Origin: Citrobacter freundii
GTDB lineage: Bacteria; Bacteroidota; Bacteroidia; Chitinophagales; Chitinophagaceae
Direction of reading: 5' to 3'
Assembly (NCBI GenBank): GCA_003243445.1
Contig: QFQQ01000003.1
Location: forward strand, 124,001-188,000
DNA: 64,000 bases
The notes under the pieces: model-generated
What the model saw: only the letters and a program-made list of their open reading frames with translations
Told to the model about the DNA's origin: nothing
Database searches by the model: none
Made by a program: the position numbers and the translations under genes
Shown here: piece after piece, positions 17,735-26,546 of the stretch
Layout: every line of letters starts with the position of its first letter
Numbering within the stretch: position 1 is the stretch's first letter

Positions 17735-18438
17735 TACGGCAGTATGCCATCCGCCCAGATCGCTACCCCGATGGACAGGACTCCTATGAGCAAGCCGGTG
17801 TAGATCTGTGCCGGCGTATGGTCAGACACGATCATGCGCGAAGTGCATACCATGCCGGCCACCAGCAGTGCGATGGAAAAATAAATAGTGTAGTTGCTTG
17901 CTTCACCAAGTGCCATCATGCCAACAAACCCGACCATTATACCCATGGCCATGGCATGCATGCTCACCTTCATATATATATTGGCCATCAAACCTGCGCA
18001 GGATGCAATGAAAATAGCCATTGAAAGATAAACCGCTTCCTTGGGAAATTCCTGCTGGTGACGCAATACGTAGCACATCCAGAAATAATAGAGATTGGAC
18101 GCTATATATGGTATGATGCGCTCCTTCTGCGTACGCAGATAAATAGATTGCAAAAAGCCCAATCCCTTTGCCAGCAATACAGTCACCAGCGGAAAAAAGC
18201 TGTACATAATAAAGAAGCGTACCAGCGCCAGTATCTTTTCGCCGGTGCTGAACTGCCCAAACATGAACGCCTGGGTATTCAGCAAAAGCCACAACATATA
18301 TACAGGAATAAAAAGGGGATGAAACACATAAGACAATACAACCGCAACGGCGCGGATGATCTTATTCTTCGGGCGATAATCCGGTATGACCATTTCCGTT
18401 ATTTCATTATTCTTATCAACAGCCATCCGTGTTTCCAT
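17734..18438 (-). CDS. Polytopic membrane protein with degenerate PAP2 phosphatase motifs
   Basis: About 234 residues from the ATG at 18438 (longer in-frame starts at 18477 and shorter at 18426 exist). It is very hydrophobic, with six or seven membrane spans. The C-terminal half has a PAP2-like motif order: QKERIIPY, then KVSMHAMAMG in place of PSGH, then SRMIVSDHTPAQ. The SRx5H part is intact, but the final Asp of SRx5Hx3D is Gln. It could be a divergent lipid phosphatase or a catalytically altered relative. The gene is transcribed away from the glucosaminidase gene. Confidence 0.75.
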   Translation of the reverse strand: METRMAVDKNNEITEMVIPDYRPKNKIIRAVAVVLSYVFHPLFIPVYMLWLLLNTQAFMFGQFSTGEKILALVRFFIMYSFFPLVTVLLAKGLGFLQSIYLRTQKERIIPYIASNLYYFWMCYVLRHQQEFPKEAVYLSMAIFIASCAGLMANIYMKVSMHAMAMGIMVGFVGMMALGEASNYTIYFSIALLVAGMVCTSRMIVSDHTPAQIYTGLLIGVLSIGVAIWADGILP

Positions 18439-18519
18439 CCGTTCAATTTTTTTGCAAAGTAAGGCATTCGGAGGCATCTGGCGAGGCGGATTTTGGCGAA
18501 AGGCAGGACCAGCTATAGC

Positions 18520-18668
18520 GGTTCCAGGGGTTTCAGAAGTTCCAAAAGTTCCAGAGGTAGTAAAAGCGGGTAAAAACTTTGGATATGCAATACCGTTTAA
18601 GCAAATAGATTCTAAGTCAATGAATATAACCTCCTGGAACCACTGGAACTTCTGAAACTTCTGGAACC
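18520..18668. repeat. Nonamer-phased inverted repeat IR5 in a divergent intergenic region
   Basis: Arms 18520-18560 and 18630-18668 are made of nonamers (GGTTCCAGG, AGTTCCAAA, AGTTCCAGA and close variants) and pair over about 36-39 nt, loop about 70 nt. It lies between the starts of the PAP2-like and glucosaminidase genes (303-nt gap), so it is not at a 3' end and could influence either promoter. Nothing else is recognisable in the gap. Confidence 0.8.
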
Positions 18669-18741
18669 CTGCTGCTCATATTTATACCAGGCATCATGTG
18701 TCATTGCAAAATCACCCCCGGCACACTATATTTACCGCCGA

Positions 18742-19260
18742 ATGATGCCTACGAAAAACATACTAACGAATGCCTGCAGGCGGTTCCGCGTTTTGCCCAT
18801 ACTGGCGGTACTGTTGTTTATTTTACCGCAGGTGCTGCAAGCCCAGTCGAAATATGTAAAGAAATACAGGCATATTGCAGACTCCTTGGCTTCAATATAT
18901 GATGTTCCCGCAGCTGTAATTCTTGGTGTGGCAATCGTTGAATCGGGTGGGGGAAACAGCCGTAATGCGAAGCTGCTGAACAATCATTTTGGCATTGTAG
19001 GAAAAAATAATCTGCTTAAAACAAAGCACATAAAAAGTCGTTATAAGCAGTACAGCTCTGTGGCTGCTTCTTACGAAGATTTCTGCAAGCTGCTTTCCCG
19101 GCGTAAGTTTTATCCAACACTTAAAGGCAATAAAGATTACCGGTTGTGGGTTGATGCGATCAGCAAGACCGGTTATTCGGAAGCGCCTGCGGAGTGGAAA
19201 AAAAGGATCACCGCAGCGATCCGGAAAAACAAACTCGCCCCTGTGCATCATAGTAAGTGA
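18742..19260 (+). CDS. Secreted glucosaminidase-domain protein (peptidoglycan hydrolase)
   Basis: This 172-residue protein has a signal peptide (to about 34, LPILAVLLFILPQVLQAQ). The rest is a single glucosaminidase domain: PAAVILGVAIVESGGGNS contains the catalytic Glu in the usual ...ESGxG context, then LLNNHFGIVGKNN, YSSVAASYEDFCKLLSRRKFY and YSEAPAEWKKRITAAI. Such enzymes cut the glycan strands of peptidoglycan. The SGNH hydrolase gene begins 3 nt after its stop, indicating an operon. Confidence 0.9.
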   Translation: MMPTKNILTNACRRFRVLPILAVLLFILPQVLQAQSKYVKKYRHIADSLASIYDVPAAVILGVAIVESGGGNSRNAKLLNNHFGIVGKNNLLKTKHIKSRYKQYSSVAASYEDFCKLLSRRKFYPTLKGNKDYRLWVDAISKTGYSEAPAEWKKRITAAIRKNKLAPVHHSK

Positions 19261-19263
19261 TAT

Positions 19264-20613
19264 ATGAATAGTAACCGCCGTGTTTTTCTTTTCGTCGTAT
19301 ACAGCGTAGGGATCTTCCTTGCCGTTTCCATTGTTGCATCGCTGATGGGTTTCAGCTGGACGCCGTTCAACCGTGTCAACCTGATCTCGGACATCATATC
19401 TTCTAAAGATTCCACACAGATCGCTGATGTAAAGACCGCAGCGGCGGATAGCAACAACACGCCTGTAGTGGTAGAAAAATTGCCCAGTAAAGAATTTACG
19501 CTATACCAAACACCGCGTTTGATCACCGACTTCAATGCGGATACAAACACCGCTTCTCTGGATGGGTTTCTTCAAAAATTAAGGGCATTAAAAGCCGGAC
19601 AAAAGAGAAAGATCCGCATTGCCTACTTCGGTGACAGTATGATAGAAGGTGATCTGCTTACGCAAACCTTTCGCGAATTACTTCAGCAATCCTTTGGTGG
19701 CAGCGGCGTTGGTTTTGTGCCGATCACCTCTCCGGTTGCAAAATTCCGCCAGACCGTTACGACAAGCAACTCTGGCAACTGGGACGATGAGAACTTCAAG
19801 GACGCTAAAACGAACAAGCTTTATCTATCCGGTCATTTATTCCGCGGTAGCGGAGCATCGGTGCTGATGACGGATCAAACGATCAAAGACAGTTCCGCGG
19901 TCATTGAAAAAGCATTGCTTTGCGGCCCTGTTTCAGGCCCGGTCAGCGTGGTAGTAAACGGCAACTCCGTTCCTGTAAATGCAGATAAACCTGTTAACAG
20001 GATAGTATTGGGCAACGATGGCGATCATTCAATAAAATTAGGAGTGAACGATGCACAGCTGCCTGTTTACGGGATCTCCTTTGAATCGGCATCCGGCGTG
20101 ATCGTAGATAATTTCTCTTTCCGTGGGATCACCGGTATCGAATTCTCAAAGATCGACTCGTCTTTCCTGAGTTCTATTGCGGCAACTAATCCTTACGACC
20201 TGATCATTTTCCAGTATGGTGTAAACCTGTTATTCCGCCCCAACGATAAAAATTTCAGTTGGTACGCACGCGTAATGCTGCCAATAATAAAAAAGATCCG
20301 CAACTGTTTTCCTGAAAGCGATTTCCTGCTGGTCAGCACGGCCGATCGTGCCTTCCGTTATGGTGGTGAATACAAATCCGCTGTCGGCATTGACTCCCTT
20401 GTAAAAGTGCAGGCGCTGCTTGCCTATGAAACCGGCAGCAGCTTTTATAATCAGTTCGCGGCAATGGGTGGTACCAATTCCATCGTGGAGTGGGCGAAGG
20501 CCAAACCGGCATTGGCCAACCAGGATTATGTTCACCCGAATCACAGGGGGGCGGAGGTGCTTGCCCGTTATCTGTTTGATGCGTTGATGAGAGATTTTGC
20601 GAAGGCGAAGTGA
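19264..20613 (+). CDS. Membrane-anchored SGNH/GDSL hydrolase-like protein
   Basis: A 449-residue protein with an N-terminal membrane anchor (about 7-28) and an extracytoplasmic SGNH-fold domain. Block I is IAYFGDSMIEGD (GDS about 123-125), a later block has FQYGVNLLF in the block III position, and the closing block V is DYVHPNHRGAE with the Asp-x-x-His pair. A beta-rich insertion (about 190-300) separates blocks. It resembles the SGNH protein encoded at 23517. With the MBOAT gene 210 nt downstream this looks like an O-acetylation pair, in which the SGNH protein transfers or removes acetyl groups (inference). Confidence 0.87.
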   Translation: MNSNRRVFLFVVYSVGIFLAVSIVASLMGFSWTPFNRVNLISDIISSKDSTQIADVKTAAADSNNTPVVVEKLPSKEFTLYQTPRLITDFNADTNTASLDGFLQKLRALKAGQKRKIRIAYFGDSMIEGDLLTQTFRELLQQSFGGSGVGFVPITSPVAKFRQTVTTSNSGNWDDENFKDAKTNKLYLSGHLFRGSGASVLMTDQTIKDSSAVIEKALLCGPVSGPVSVVVNGNSVPVNADKPVNRIVLGNDGDHSIKLGVNDAQLPVYGISFESASGVIVDNFSFRGITGIEFSKIDSSFLSSIAATNPYDLIIFQYGVNLLFRPNDKNFSWYARVMLPIIKKIRNCFPESDFLLVSTADRAFRYGGEYKSAVGIDSLVKVQALLAYETGSSFYNQFAAMGGTNSIVEWAKAKPALANQDYVHPNHRGAEVLARYLFDALMRDFAKAK

Positions 20614-20618
20614 TCATG

Positions 20619-20742
20619 AAGACGCCAGCCGCAGACCAGACTGCGGTACGTCGCAATAAATGATGCTTATTTTTCCCCGGATAACAGAAGAAATTTTCAA
20701 TTTTAATGACTCGTCTGCGGTGCGCCGTCTGTGGTCCTTTCC
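20619..20742. repeat. Imperfect inverted repeat IR6 (CCGCAGAC family)
   Basis: Arms 20619-20652 and 20708-20742 consist of CGCAGAC/GCGGT words and pair imperfectly. The left arm begins 6 nt after the SGNH stop. The words are shared with the much better paired arms at 37537-37650. Confidence 0.6.
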
Positions 20743-20823
20743 ATTTTATAACATACTTTTGACGTTACAGTCTAATAATTCTAAATAATTGGCGTTTATT
20801 CGCAATATAATGGATGAGTTCGT

Positions 20824-22464
20824 ATGCCTTCTTTTGATTTAGATGCTTTTTTACGCCAGTTCAGATACGATGAGGCAAATCCATTATTGTTCAATAACGG
20901 TTTCTTCGTTTTCTTTTTCGCCATCTTTATAGCGCTGTATTACCAGTTCCGGAATAATTTTCCTGTCAGGAGATATATTTTCTGTTTCTTTTCCCTTTAC
21001 TTTTTTTATAAGGCCAGCGGTTATTTTGTGGGGCTGGTGATCATTTCGGCTATTGTGGACTTTGTTTTATCGAATGCCATATACCGGCAGCAGAATAAAG
21101 CAAAGCGGATGGCTTTGCTGGTCTGCAGTATTGTTTTCAACCTCGGGTTGCTGTTCTTTTTTAAATACACCAACTTCTTTATTTCTATAAGCAATGATCT
21201 GTTGAAAACAGGGTTCAATCCGTTGAATCTTGTTTTGCCCGTTGGTATTTCATTCTACACATTTGAAAACCTCAGCTATACGATGGACGTGTATCGCGGG
21301 CAATTTGAGCCGGCGAGAAAGTTCAGCGATTACCTCTTGTTCCTATCTTTTTTTCCCAAACTGGTGATGGGGCCGATCGTTCGGGCGCATGATTTCGTGC
21401 CGCAGATCAATAAGCCCTATCAGATCACGGAGACTGATTTTGCCAAAGGTTTCTACCTGATCATTTCCGGTTGTATCAAAAAGCTGGTGATCTCGGATTA
21501 TATCACGCTGAATTTCGTCAACTATATTTTCGACGATCCTTCCAGGTATACGGGTTTGGAAAACTTGTTTGCCGTATACGGATATGCGATCGTGATCTAT
21601 TGCGATTTCAGTGGTTACAGTGATATCGCGATCGGTATTGCGCGATGGCTGGGCTTTACGATCCCGGCGAACTTTTTGTCGCCATATCAAAGTAAAAACA
21701 TCACGGAATTCTGGCGACGCTGGCATATCTCGCTTTCGTCATGGCTAAGGGACTACCTGTATATTCCACTGGGTGGAAACAGGAAAAGCAGTGTGGGCAC
21801 CTGGATATTTTCGATCTTATTCTTTGCCGGCATTTATATGGCGGGGGTACATCTTCTTCAGCTGAACTGGTGGCAATCGGTTTCGCTGAGCGCAGGGATT
21901 TTATTATTGTTCCTTTTGCCCGCGATCATTAATAAAGAAAAGAAAGGTGTTGCGGCAAATATGAACCTGCTTACCACCATGCTGCTTGGCGGTTTCTGGC
22001 ACGGAGCAAGCTGGAATTTTATTATCTGGGGATCGCTTCATGGCATTTCCCTGGCAGTTCATAAGATCTGGATGCTTGTGACAGGTAAGGCTTTGGCCAG
22101 GGTGAGCAATAGCTGGTGGTATAACACGATTGCGGTGTTGATCACTTTTCATTTTGTCTGCTTCTGCTGGGTATTCTTCAAAGCCAGCGATTATAATACG
22201 GCAATCTCTATGCTGCATCAGATCTGGTTTGATTTCAGTCTGACCGTATGGCCCGCGTTTGCCAATAATTACTGGCCGGTGCTTGTAATGATGGGCGTTG
22301 CCTATCTGCTGCATGCGATCCCTGATCAATATGCCGACCAGGTGATCAGCCGCTTTAAAAGGGTGCCACTGCCTGCCTATCTCGCTATTTTCTTTGCATT
22401 TGTGATCCTGTATGGATTTTTCAAATCGGCGGAACCCGTGATGCCGATCTATCTGCAGTTCTGA
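20824..22464 (+). CDS. MBOAT family O-acyltransferase (AlgI/PatA-like)
   Basis: A 546-residue multi-spanning membrane protein. It has the AlgI-type pattern: LPVGISFYTFENLSYTMDVY, FFPKLVMGPIVRAHDFVPQI, DFSGYSDIAIGIARWLGF, NITEFWRRWHISLSSWLRDY, and the catalytic His in LLGGFWHGASWNFIIWGSLH. Such proteins move acyl groups from the cytoplasm to polysaccharides at the outer face of the inner membrane, usually with an SGNH partner. The gene lies downstream of the glucosaminidase and SGNH genes on the same strand. The polymer acetylated (peptidoglycan or an exopolysaccharide) cannot be told from sequence. Confidence 0.93.
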   Translation: MPSFDLDAFLRQFRYDEANPLLFNNGFFVFFFAIFIALYYQFRNNFPVRRYIFCFFSLYFFYKASGYFVGLVIISAIVDFVLSNAIYRQQNKAKRMALLVCSIVFNLGLLFFFKYTNFFISISNDLLKTGFNPLNLVLPVGISFYTFENLSYTMDVYRGQFEPARKFSDYLLFLSFFPKLVMGPIVRAHDFVPQINKPYQITETDFAKGFYLIISGCIKKLVISDYITLNFVNYIFDDPSRYTGLENLFAVYGYAIVIYCDFSGYSDIAIGIARWLGFTIPANFLSPYQSKNITEFWRRWHISLSSWLRDYLYIPLGGNRKSSVGTWIFSILFFAGIYMAGVHLLQLNWWQSVSLSAGILLLFLLPAIINKEKKGVAANMNLLTTMLLGGFWHGASWNFIIWGSLHGISLAVHKIWMLVTGKALARVSNSWWYNTIAVLITFHFVCFCWVFFKASDYNTAISMLHQIWFDFSLTVWPAFANNYWPVLVMMGVAYLLHAIPDQYADQVISRFKRVPLPAYLAIFFAFVILYGFFKSAEPVMPIYLQF

Positions 22465-22490
22465 TGTTGATTGAAAGATAATAAGGTAGG

Positions 22491-22641
22491 TTCGATGGCG
22501 GATGGCAGATGGCCGTTGACCGGGCTCCACTTTTTGAAGCAGTATAATTATCTGGAACTTTGACTTTGACGGGTTTCCATGTGGGAAGACATCTTCTACG
22601 CATGGAGTTCGGCCAACGGCCATCCGCCATCGGCCATCTGA
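22491..22641. repeat. Heptad-phased inverted repeat IR7
   Basis: Arms 22491-22529 and 22603-22641 align without gaps over 39 nt with 7 mismatches, five of them transitions that can pair as G-U in RNA. Five heptamers (for example GCGGATG, GCCGTTG) end in the shared TCCA. It lies between the MBOAT gene and the DUF3127 gene; the right arm reaches the longest possible start of DUF3127. Confidence 0.85.
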
Positions 22642-22693
22642 CATGATGGAGAATTCCGTAAGTTTGCCGGATACAAATCAAAAATTAAAGCAC

Positions 22694-23047
22694 GTGGAAC
22701 TTACAGCTAAACTAGTACAATTGCTGCCTTTGCAGACCGGCAGTGGGAAGAACGGAGAATGGAAAAAACAGGATATCATCGTGGAAACCGGTGGACAGTA
22801 TCCGAAGAAAGTTTGTATTTCCATTTGGGGAGATAAGATCAATACAGGTGTTTTGCAGGTTGGCAAAACCCTGAATATTTCGTTTGATGTGGAGAGCCGG
22901 GAGTACAATGGCCGTTGGTACACAGATGTGAAAGCGTGGAAGATTGAAGCCGCACCTGCCGGCGGTGGCGCAGCTCCAGCGGGACAAAATGACGATGACG
23001 TTCATAATACAACGTTTAGCAGCAGCGACGACGATCTGCCGTTCTAA
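22694..23047 (+). CDS. DUF3127 family protein (OB-fold, single-strand-binding-like)
   Basis: About 117 residues from a GTG at 22694; an in-frame ATG at 22643 would add 17 residues but overlaps the end of an inverted repeat. The GTG start gives the typical family N-terminus (MELTAKLVQLLP). The domain continues WKKQDIIVETGGQYPKKVCI and FDVESREYNGRWYTDVKAWK, then a disordered Gly/Ala tail ending in the acidic DDDLPF. That acidic tip resembles the C-terminal peptide of SSB proteins. DUF3127 is widespread in Bacteroidota; its function is not established. Confidence 0.85.
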   Translation: MELTAKLVQLLPLQTGSGKNGEWKKQDIIVETGGQYPKKVCISIWGDKINTGVLQVGKTLNISFDVESREYNGRWYTDVKAWKIEAAPAGGGAAPAGQNDDDVHNTTFSSSDDDLPF

Positions 23048-23281
23048 GAATTACTCGAAAAGCACTGAACTGAATATAAAAGCGTGATGCGTTTTATTCT
23101 GAAGGAATTGATTCCTGACGGGTAAAACGCATTCCGCTTTCGGGGTGCTGCCGGTCAGGTGATAGCAGAGCACAGGATACTCCCCCGCCCCAACTGATCC
23201 GGGGTCGGAATGACGCATTTTTGCGAGTCTGCCGGGATCTGTCCGGCCCGAATATTGTTTTTAACACAGAAAGAATGCGCT

Positions 23282-23497
23282 ATGAGTACCCCGAAATTAA
23301 AACTTGAAACACCCTGGCCGGAAGTGAAAGAAAAAATAAAAGAAGTGAATTACGATCTGACAGATGCGGATCTTGCGTATGAGCCAGGCAAGGAAGATGA
23401 ACTATTGGACCGTCTTTCAAAGAAAATGCATAAAAGCACAGAAGAAATAAAGGGCTGGATCGAGAGCATATCCCATACAAAGAACCGCGCTTCCTGA
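23282..23497 (+). CDS. Small CsbD-like protein
   Basis: A 71-residue charged helical protein starting at ATG 23282; an in-frame start at 23210 adds 24 residues with no homology-like pattern. The core WPEVKEKIKEVNYDLTDADL followed by LLDRLSKKMHKSTEEIKGWI follows the CsbD/UPF0337 layout (helix, LTDxDL turn, Gly/Lys helix). Proteins of this type are often stress-induced; function is unknown. It is convergent with the SGNH gene at 23517, with 19 nt between stops. Confidence 0.8.
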   Translation: MSTPKLKLETPWPEVKEKIKEVNYDLTDADLAYEPGKEDELLDRLSKKMHKSTEEIKGWIESISHTKNRAS

Positions 23498-23516
23498 ACA
23501 AGGGACATTGAACTCT

Positions 23517-24761
23517 TTACTCTTTGCGGTTGAAAGAGTTGACATAATCGTTATAACCTTTTGCAATTGCATTGAAGAGCAGGGAGCCCTGCAGGCGGTA
23601 CCCTTCAGCAGTGAAGTGGATCCGATCACGGTTCATCAGGCCGCGTCTTGACCAGCTATAGGCCGAGCCGAAACCATTGGTAATACGGTAAAGGTCCCAT
23701 ATTGGAATATAGTTCTTGTTACAGTAAGTGGCGAGTGATTTGTTGAGCGACTGTAACACCTTATTTGATGTTCTTTTCAATCTGTAAGAGTCCGGGGCGG
23801 TAGTGATCAGGATAGCTGCTCCGGGGGAGGTCTCCTTCAGTTTCGTGAGAAATGCTTCGAGGTCTTTCAGGAACATGGCTTCAAAAAAACTCGCACGCTG
23901 CGCTTCATTGGTGCCAAGAGAAATGATATAAAGATCCGCTTTCAGTGCCGGAAGCTGTTGCCAGAAAAGCGGCGCGATATTATACTGATCATATCTTGCT
24001 CCGTTCACCCCGATCGTGTGATAAAGAATGCCGGGAGAAGAGTTTTCCAGCGTTACTCCATAAAACGCTTTTGGCTGATCGGTGGGTAAACAGTTCAGTG
24101 TAAAACCTGTGACCGGTTGTTTTAATACTACTTCACGATAGACAGACGAATCATTCTCAGTCTTATCCAGCATATAAGGAATATCAAGATTATCGGCCTG
24201 GAAGATCCATTTGTTTGCAGACACGGTATCCAGGAAAAACTTCATCCGGTTAAAAGGCTGAAATCCGTCGCTGAAGCTTGTGCGGAGGGAGAAGCGTATG
24301 TTCGCACTGGGTGATGTAGTGGTCAGCGCATATCCTGAGATGCCTGAATTGATCTGTATTTCCGGATGGGCAAGGCGGTTGAATTGCCAGCGGATAGTAG
24401 ATGAACTGAGCAGATCATCCGGTGCGTTTGACTGCGCGAGCTGATAGGGAAATACGAGCCCACGTCCGGCATTGCCAAAGAAATCCTGCATTTCACGCCG
24501 GACCGTGCCGGAAAGAAAATCGGCCTGAATATGTGAATCCCCAATGTGAACGATGGAAACGACGCGATCACTGTCTGTTTTTAATTGATATAACTTTTGA
24601 TAAAAGGAATCAAGTGCGCTATTATTAAATATGCGGTTAAAGATGGCACTGACAAAAGGATACCGTTTGGCCAGGGCATTATCATCAAGAGGGATCTGCT
24701 GGCCGAATCCGGTAATGGAAAAGCAAATCAGGATGAAGATATAGAGCAGGCGGTGGATCAT
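23517..24761 (-). CDS. Secreted SGNH/GDSL hydrolase-like protein
   Basis: A 414-residue protein with a signal peptide (about 1-20, ending ITGFGQQ). The SGNH blocks are visible: VHIGDSHIQADF (GDS about 74-76), YIISLGTNEAQ (block III Gly and Asn) and RDRIHFTAEGYRLQG (block V Asp-x-x-His). A beta-rich insertion sits between blocks I and III, as in the SGNH protein at 19264, and the two share layout and local wording, so they are probably paralogues. It is separated from the MBOAT gene by two small genes on the other strand. Confidence 0.87.
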   Translation of the reverse strand: MIHRLLYIFILICFSITGFGQQIPLDDNALAKRYPFVSAIFNRIFNNSALDSFYQKLYQLKTDSDRVVSIVHIGDSHIQADFLSGTVRREMQDFFGNAGRGLVFPYQLAQSNAPDDLLSSSTIRWQFNRLAHPEIQINSGISGYALTTTSPSANIRFSLRTSFSDGFQPFNRMKFFLDTVSANKWIFQADNLDIPYMLDKTENDSSVYREVVLKQPVTGFTLNCLPTDQPKAFYGVTLENSSPGILYHTIGVNGARYDQYNIAPLFWQQLPALKADLYIISLGTNEAQRASFFEAMFLKDLEAFLTKLKETSPGAAILITTAPDSYRLKRTSNKVLQSLNKSLATYCNKNYIPIWDLYRITNGFGSAYSWSRRGLMNRDRIHFTAEGYRLQGSLLFNAIAKGYNDYVNSFNRKE

Positions 24762-24795
24762 TATTCGGTAGGGTCGTATTGTGAAGGAGAATTTC

Positions 24796-24947
24796 GAATT
24801 CGATGTTGGATGGTCGATGGTCGGGCTTCGCGATTTGATAAAGTTTCACAATACAATATCTATCTGAATCAGAAGGCTTTTATATTGTAATACTCTTTCA
24901 AATTGCGAAGCCCGACCATCGACCATCGGCCATCCAACATCGATTCC
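24796..24947. repeat. Heptad-phased inverted repeat IR8 with unequal arms
   Basis: Arms 24796-24838 and 24898-24947 share GATGTTGGATGG at one end and TCGGGCTTCGC at the other. The right arm carries one additional heptamer of the CGATGG type between them. Apart from that unit only one to a few mismatches are seen. The right arm ends 4 nt from the rpoN stop. Confidence 0.88.
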
Positions 24948-24950
24948 GAC

Positions 24951-26450
24951 TCAAAGTTCTTTCCTCAAACGTGCAACTGGTATATTCAATTGCTCACGAT
25001 ACTTGGCAACTGTCCTGCGCGCAATATTGTAGCCTTTTTCCTGCAGCAATTCCGTCAAACGTTCGTCACTCAATGGGCGCTTCTTGTTCTCTCCTTCGAT
25101 CAGATCACTCAGAATCTTTTTCACCTCACGGGTAGATACCTCTTCACCGCTATCTGTACTCAGTGATTCGCTGAAGAAGAATTTCAGACGGTAAGTACCA
25201 AACTCAGTCTGCACAAACTTACTGTTCGCCACACGGCTTACGGTGGAAATATCCAGACCTGTTTTTTCAGCAATATCTTTCAGGATCATCGGGCGGAGTG
25301 TTGTCTCATCGCCCGTAAGGAAAAAATCATGCTGGTGATTCATGATAGCCGTCATGGTGCTCAGCAGGGTATGCTGGCGCTGTTTGATGGCATCGATGAA
25401 CCATTTTGCCGCATCGATCTTTTGTTTGATAAAGAGTACGGCTTCTTTCTGGCGCTTATCTTTCTTTGCGCCCCTGTCGTATTCTTTCATCATATCGCGG
25501 TAACCTTCGCTGATACGCAGCTCGGGAGCATTCCTTGAGTTGAGTGTCAGTTCCAATTTGCCGTTGTTATTCATGATAAAGAAATCAGGAACAACATAGC
25601 TCTCCGCTTTATTGATGCCACCGACATTGCCACCCGGTTTTGGGTTCAGGCGGATGATCTGTTGCATCACTTCTTTCAACTGGTCCTCATCGATATTCAG
25701 ACCCCGTTGGATCTTTTCATAATGTTTCTTGGTAAACTCGTCGAAGTAACGGCGGATCGCCATGATCGCAGTATCCACGTCGCGACCTTCATCTTTCTGA
25801 CGCTGCAGTTGCAGCAGCAAACACTCCTGCAGATCACGGGCTGCTACGCCGGGGGGATCAAAGCGCTGAATGCGCTGGATGATCGCTTCCACTTCTTCTT
25901 CTGTAGCGGAGATATTCTGACGGAAAGCCAGGTCATCCACGATCGCAGAGGTGTCGCGGCGCAGGTATCCGTCTTCGTCGATACTACCAACAATCTGCTC
26001 GGCGATGCGCTGTTCTTTATCACTCAGCTTCAGCAAACCTAACTGGTTCAGCAATGTCTCATAGAAACTTGCTTCCGTTTTAAACGGGATCTGCTTTTGC
26101 TCTTCATCGGGATAATTATCATCGCGGAGTTTATAATCCGCAACGTCATCATCACCGTCGTGCACATATTCACTTACATCGATATTATCGTATTCGTCTT
26201 CGCTTCCGCTTTTCTCTTCGTACTCCGTCTCACCGGTTTCCGTAAACTCATCTTTCAACTCGTCTCCGTTATCCTCGTGTTTCTCGTCGTCCAGTTCCAG
26301 GGCAGGATTCTCTTCCAGCTCTTCCTTGATACGCTCCTCAAGATTTGCGGTAGGAACCTGCAGCAGCTTCATAAGCTGGATCTGCTGTGGCGACAATTTT
26401 TGTAAAAGCTTCTGCTGTAATGTTTGGCTAAGGGCCATAAATTCAGACAT
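24951..26450 (-). CDS. rpoN: RNA polymerase sigma-54 factor
   Basis: A 499-residue sigma-54. Region I is glutamine/leucine-rich (LQQKLLQKLSPQQIQLMKLL), followed by an acidic region II (about 50-110, rich in Asp/Glu). The core-binding domain includes DEDGYLRRDTSAIVDDLA and the C-terminus has the helix-turn-helix and the intact RpoN box ARRTVAKYRE. It directs transcription from -24/-12 promoters together with AAA+ activators, none of which is in this window. A start four codons in (26438) is possible. Confidence 0.97.
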   Translation of the reverse strand: MSEFMALSQTLQQKLLQKLSPQQIQLMKLLQVPTANLEERIKEELEENPALELDDEKHEDNGDELKDEFTETGETEYEEKSGSEDEYDNIDVSEYVHDGDDDVADYKLRDDNYPDEEQKQIPFKTEASFYETLLNQLGLLKLSDKEQRIAEQIVGSIDEDGYLRRDTSAIVDDLAFRQNISATEEEVEAIIQRIQRFDPPGVAARDLQECLLLQLQRQKDEGRDVDTAIMAIRRYFDEFTKKHYEKIQRGLNIDEDQLKEVMQQIIRLNPKPGGNVGGINKAESYVVPDFFIMNNNGKLELTLNSRNAPELRISEGYRDMMKEYDRGAKKDKRQKEAVLFIKQKIDAAKWFIDAIKQRQHTLLSTMTAIMNHQHDFFLTGDETTLRPMILKDIAEKTGLDISTVSRVANSKFVQTEFGTYRLKFFFSESLSTDSGEEVSTREVKKILSDLIEGENKKRPLSDERLTELLQEKGYNIARRTVAKYREQLNIPVARLRKEL

Positions 26451-26546
26451 TTAGTGGCTGGTAAATGTGTAAGGCTTAGACTTAGACAAAAATCCGGCCG
26501 TTTATCAAAAATCAGGCCGTAAATTTACAAAACAAACAGATACGGC

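Noticed and set aside
21904..22644. A 246-aa frame antisense to the MBOAT gene
   Set aside because: Antisense to a well-supported gene and ending in repeat IR7; no family-like pattern.
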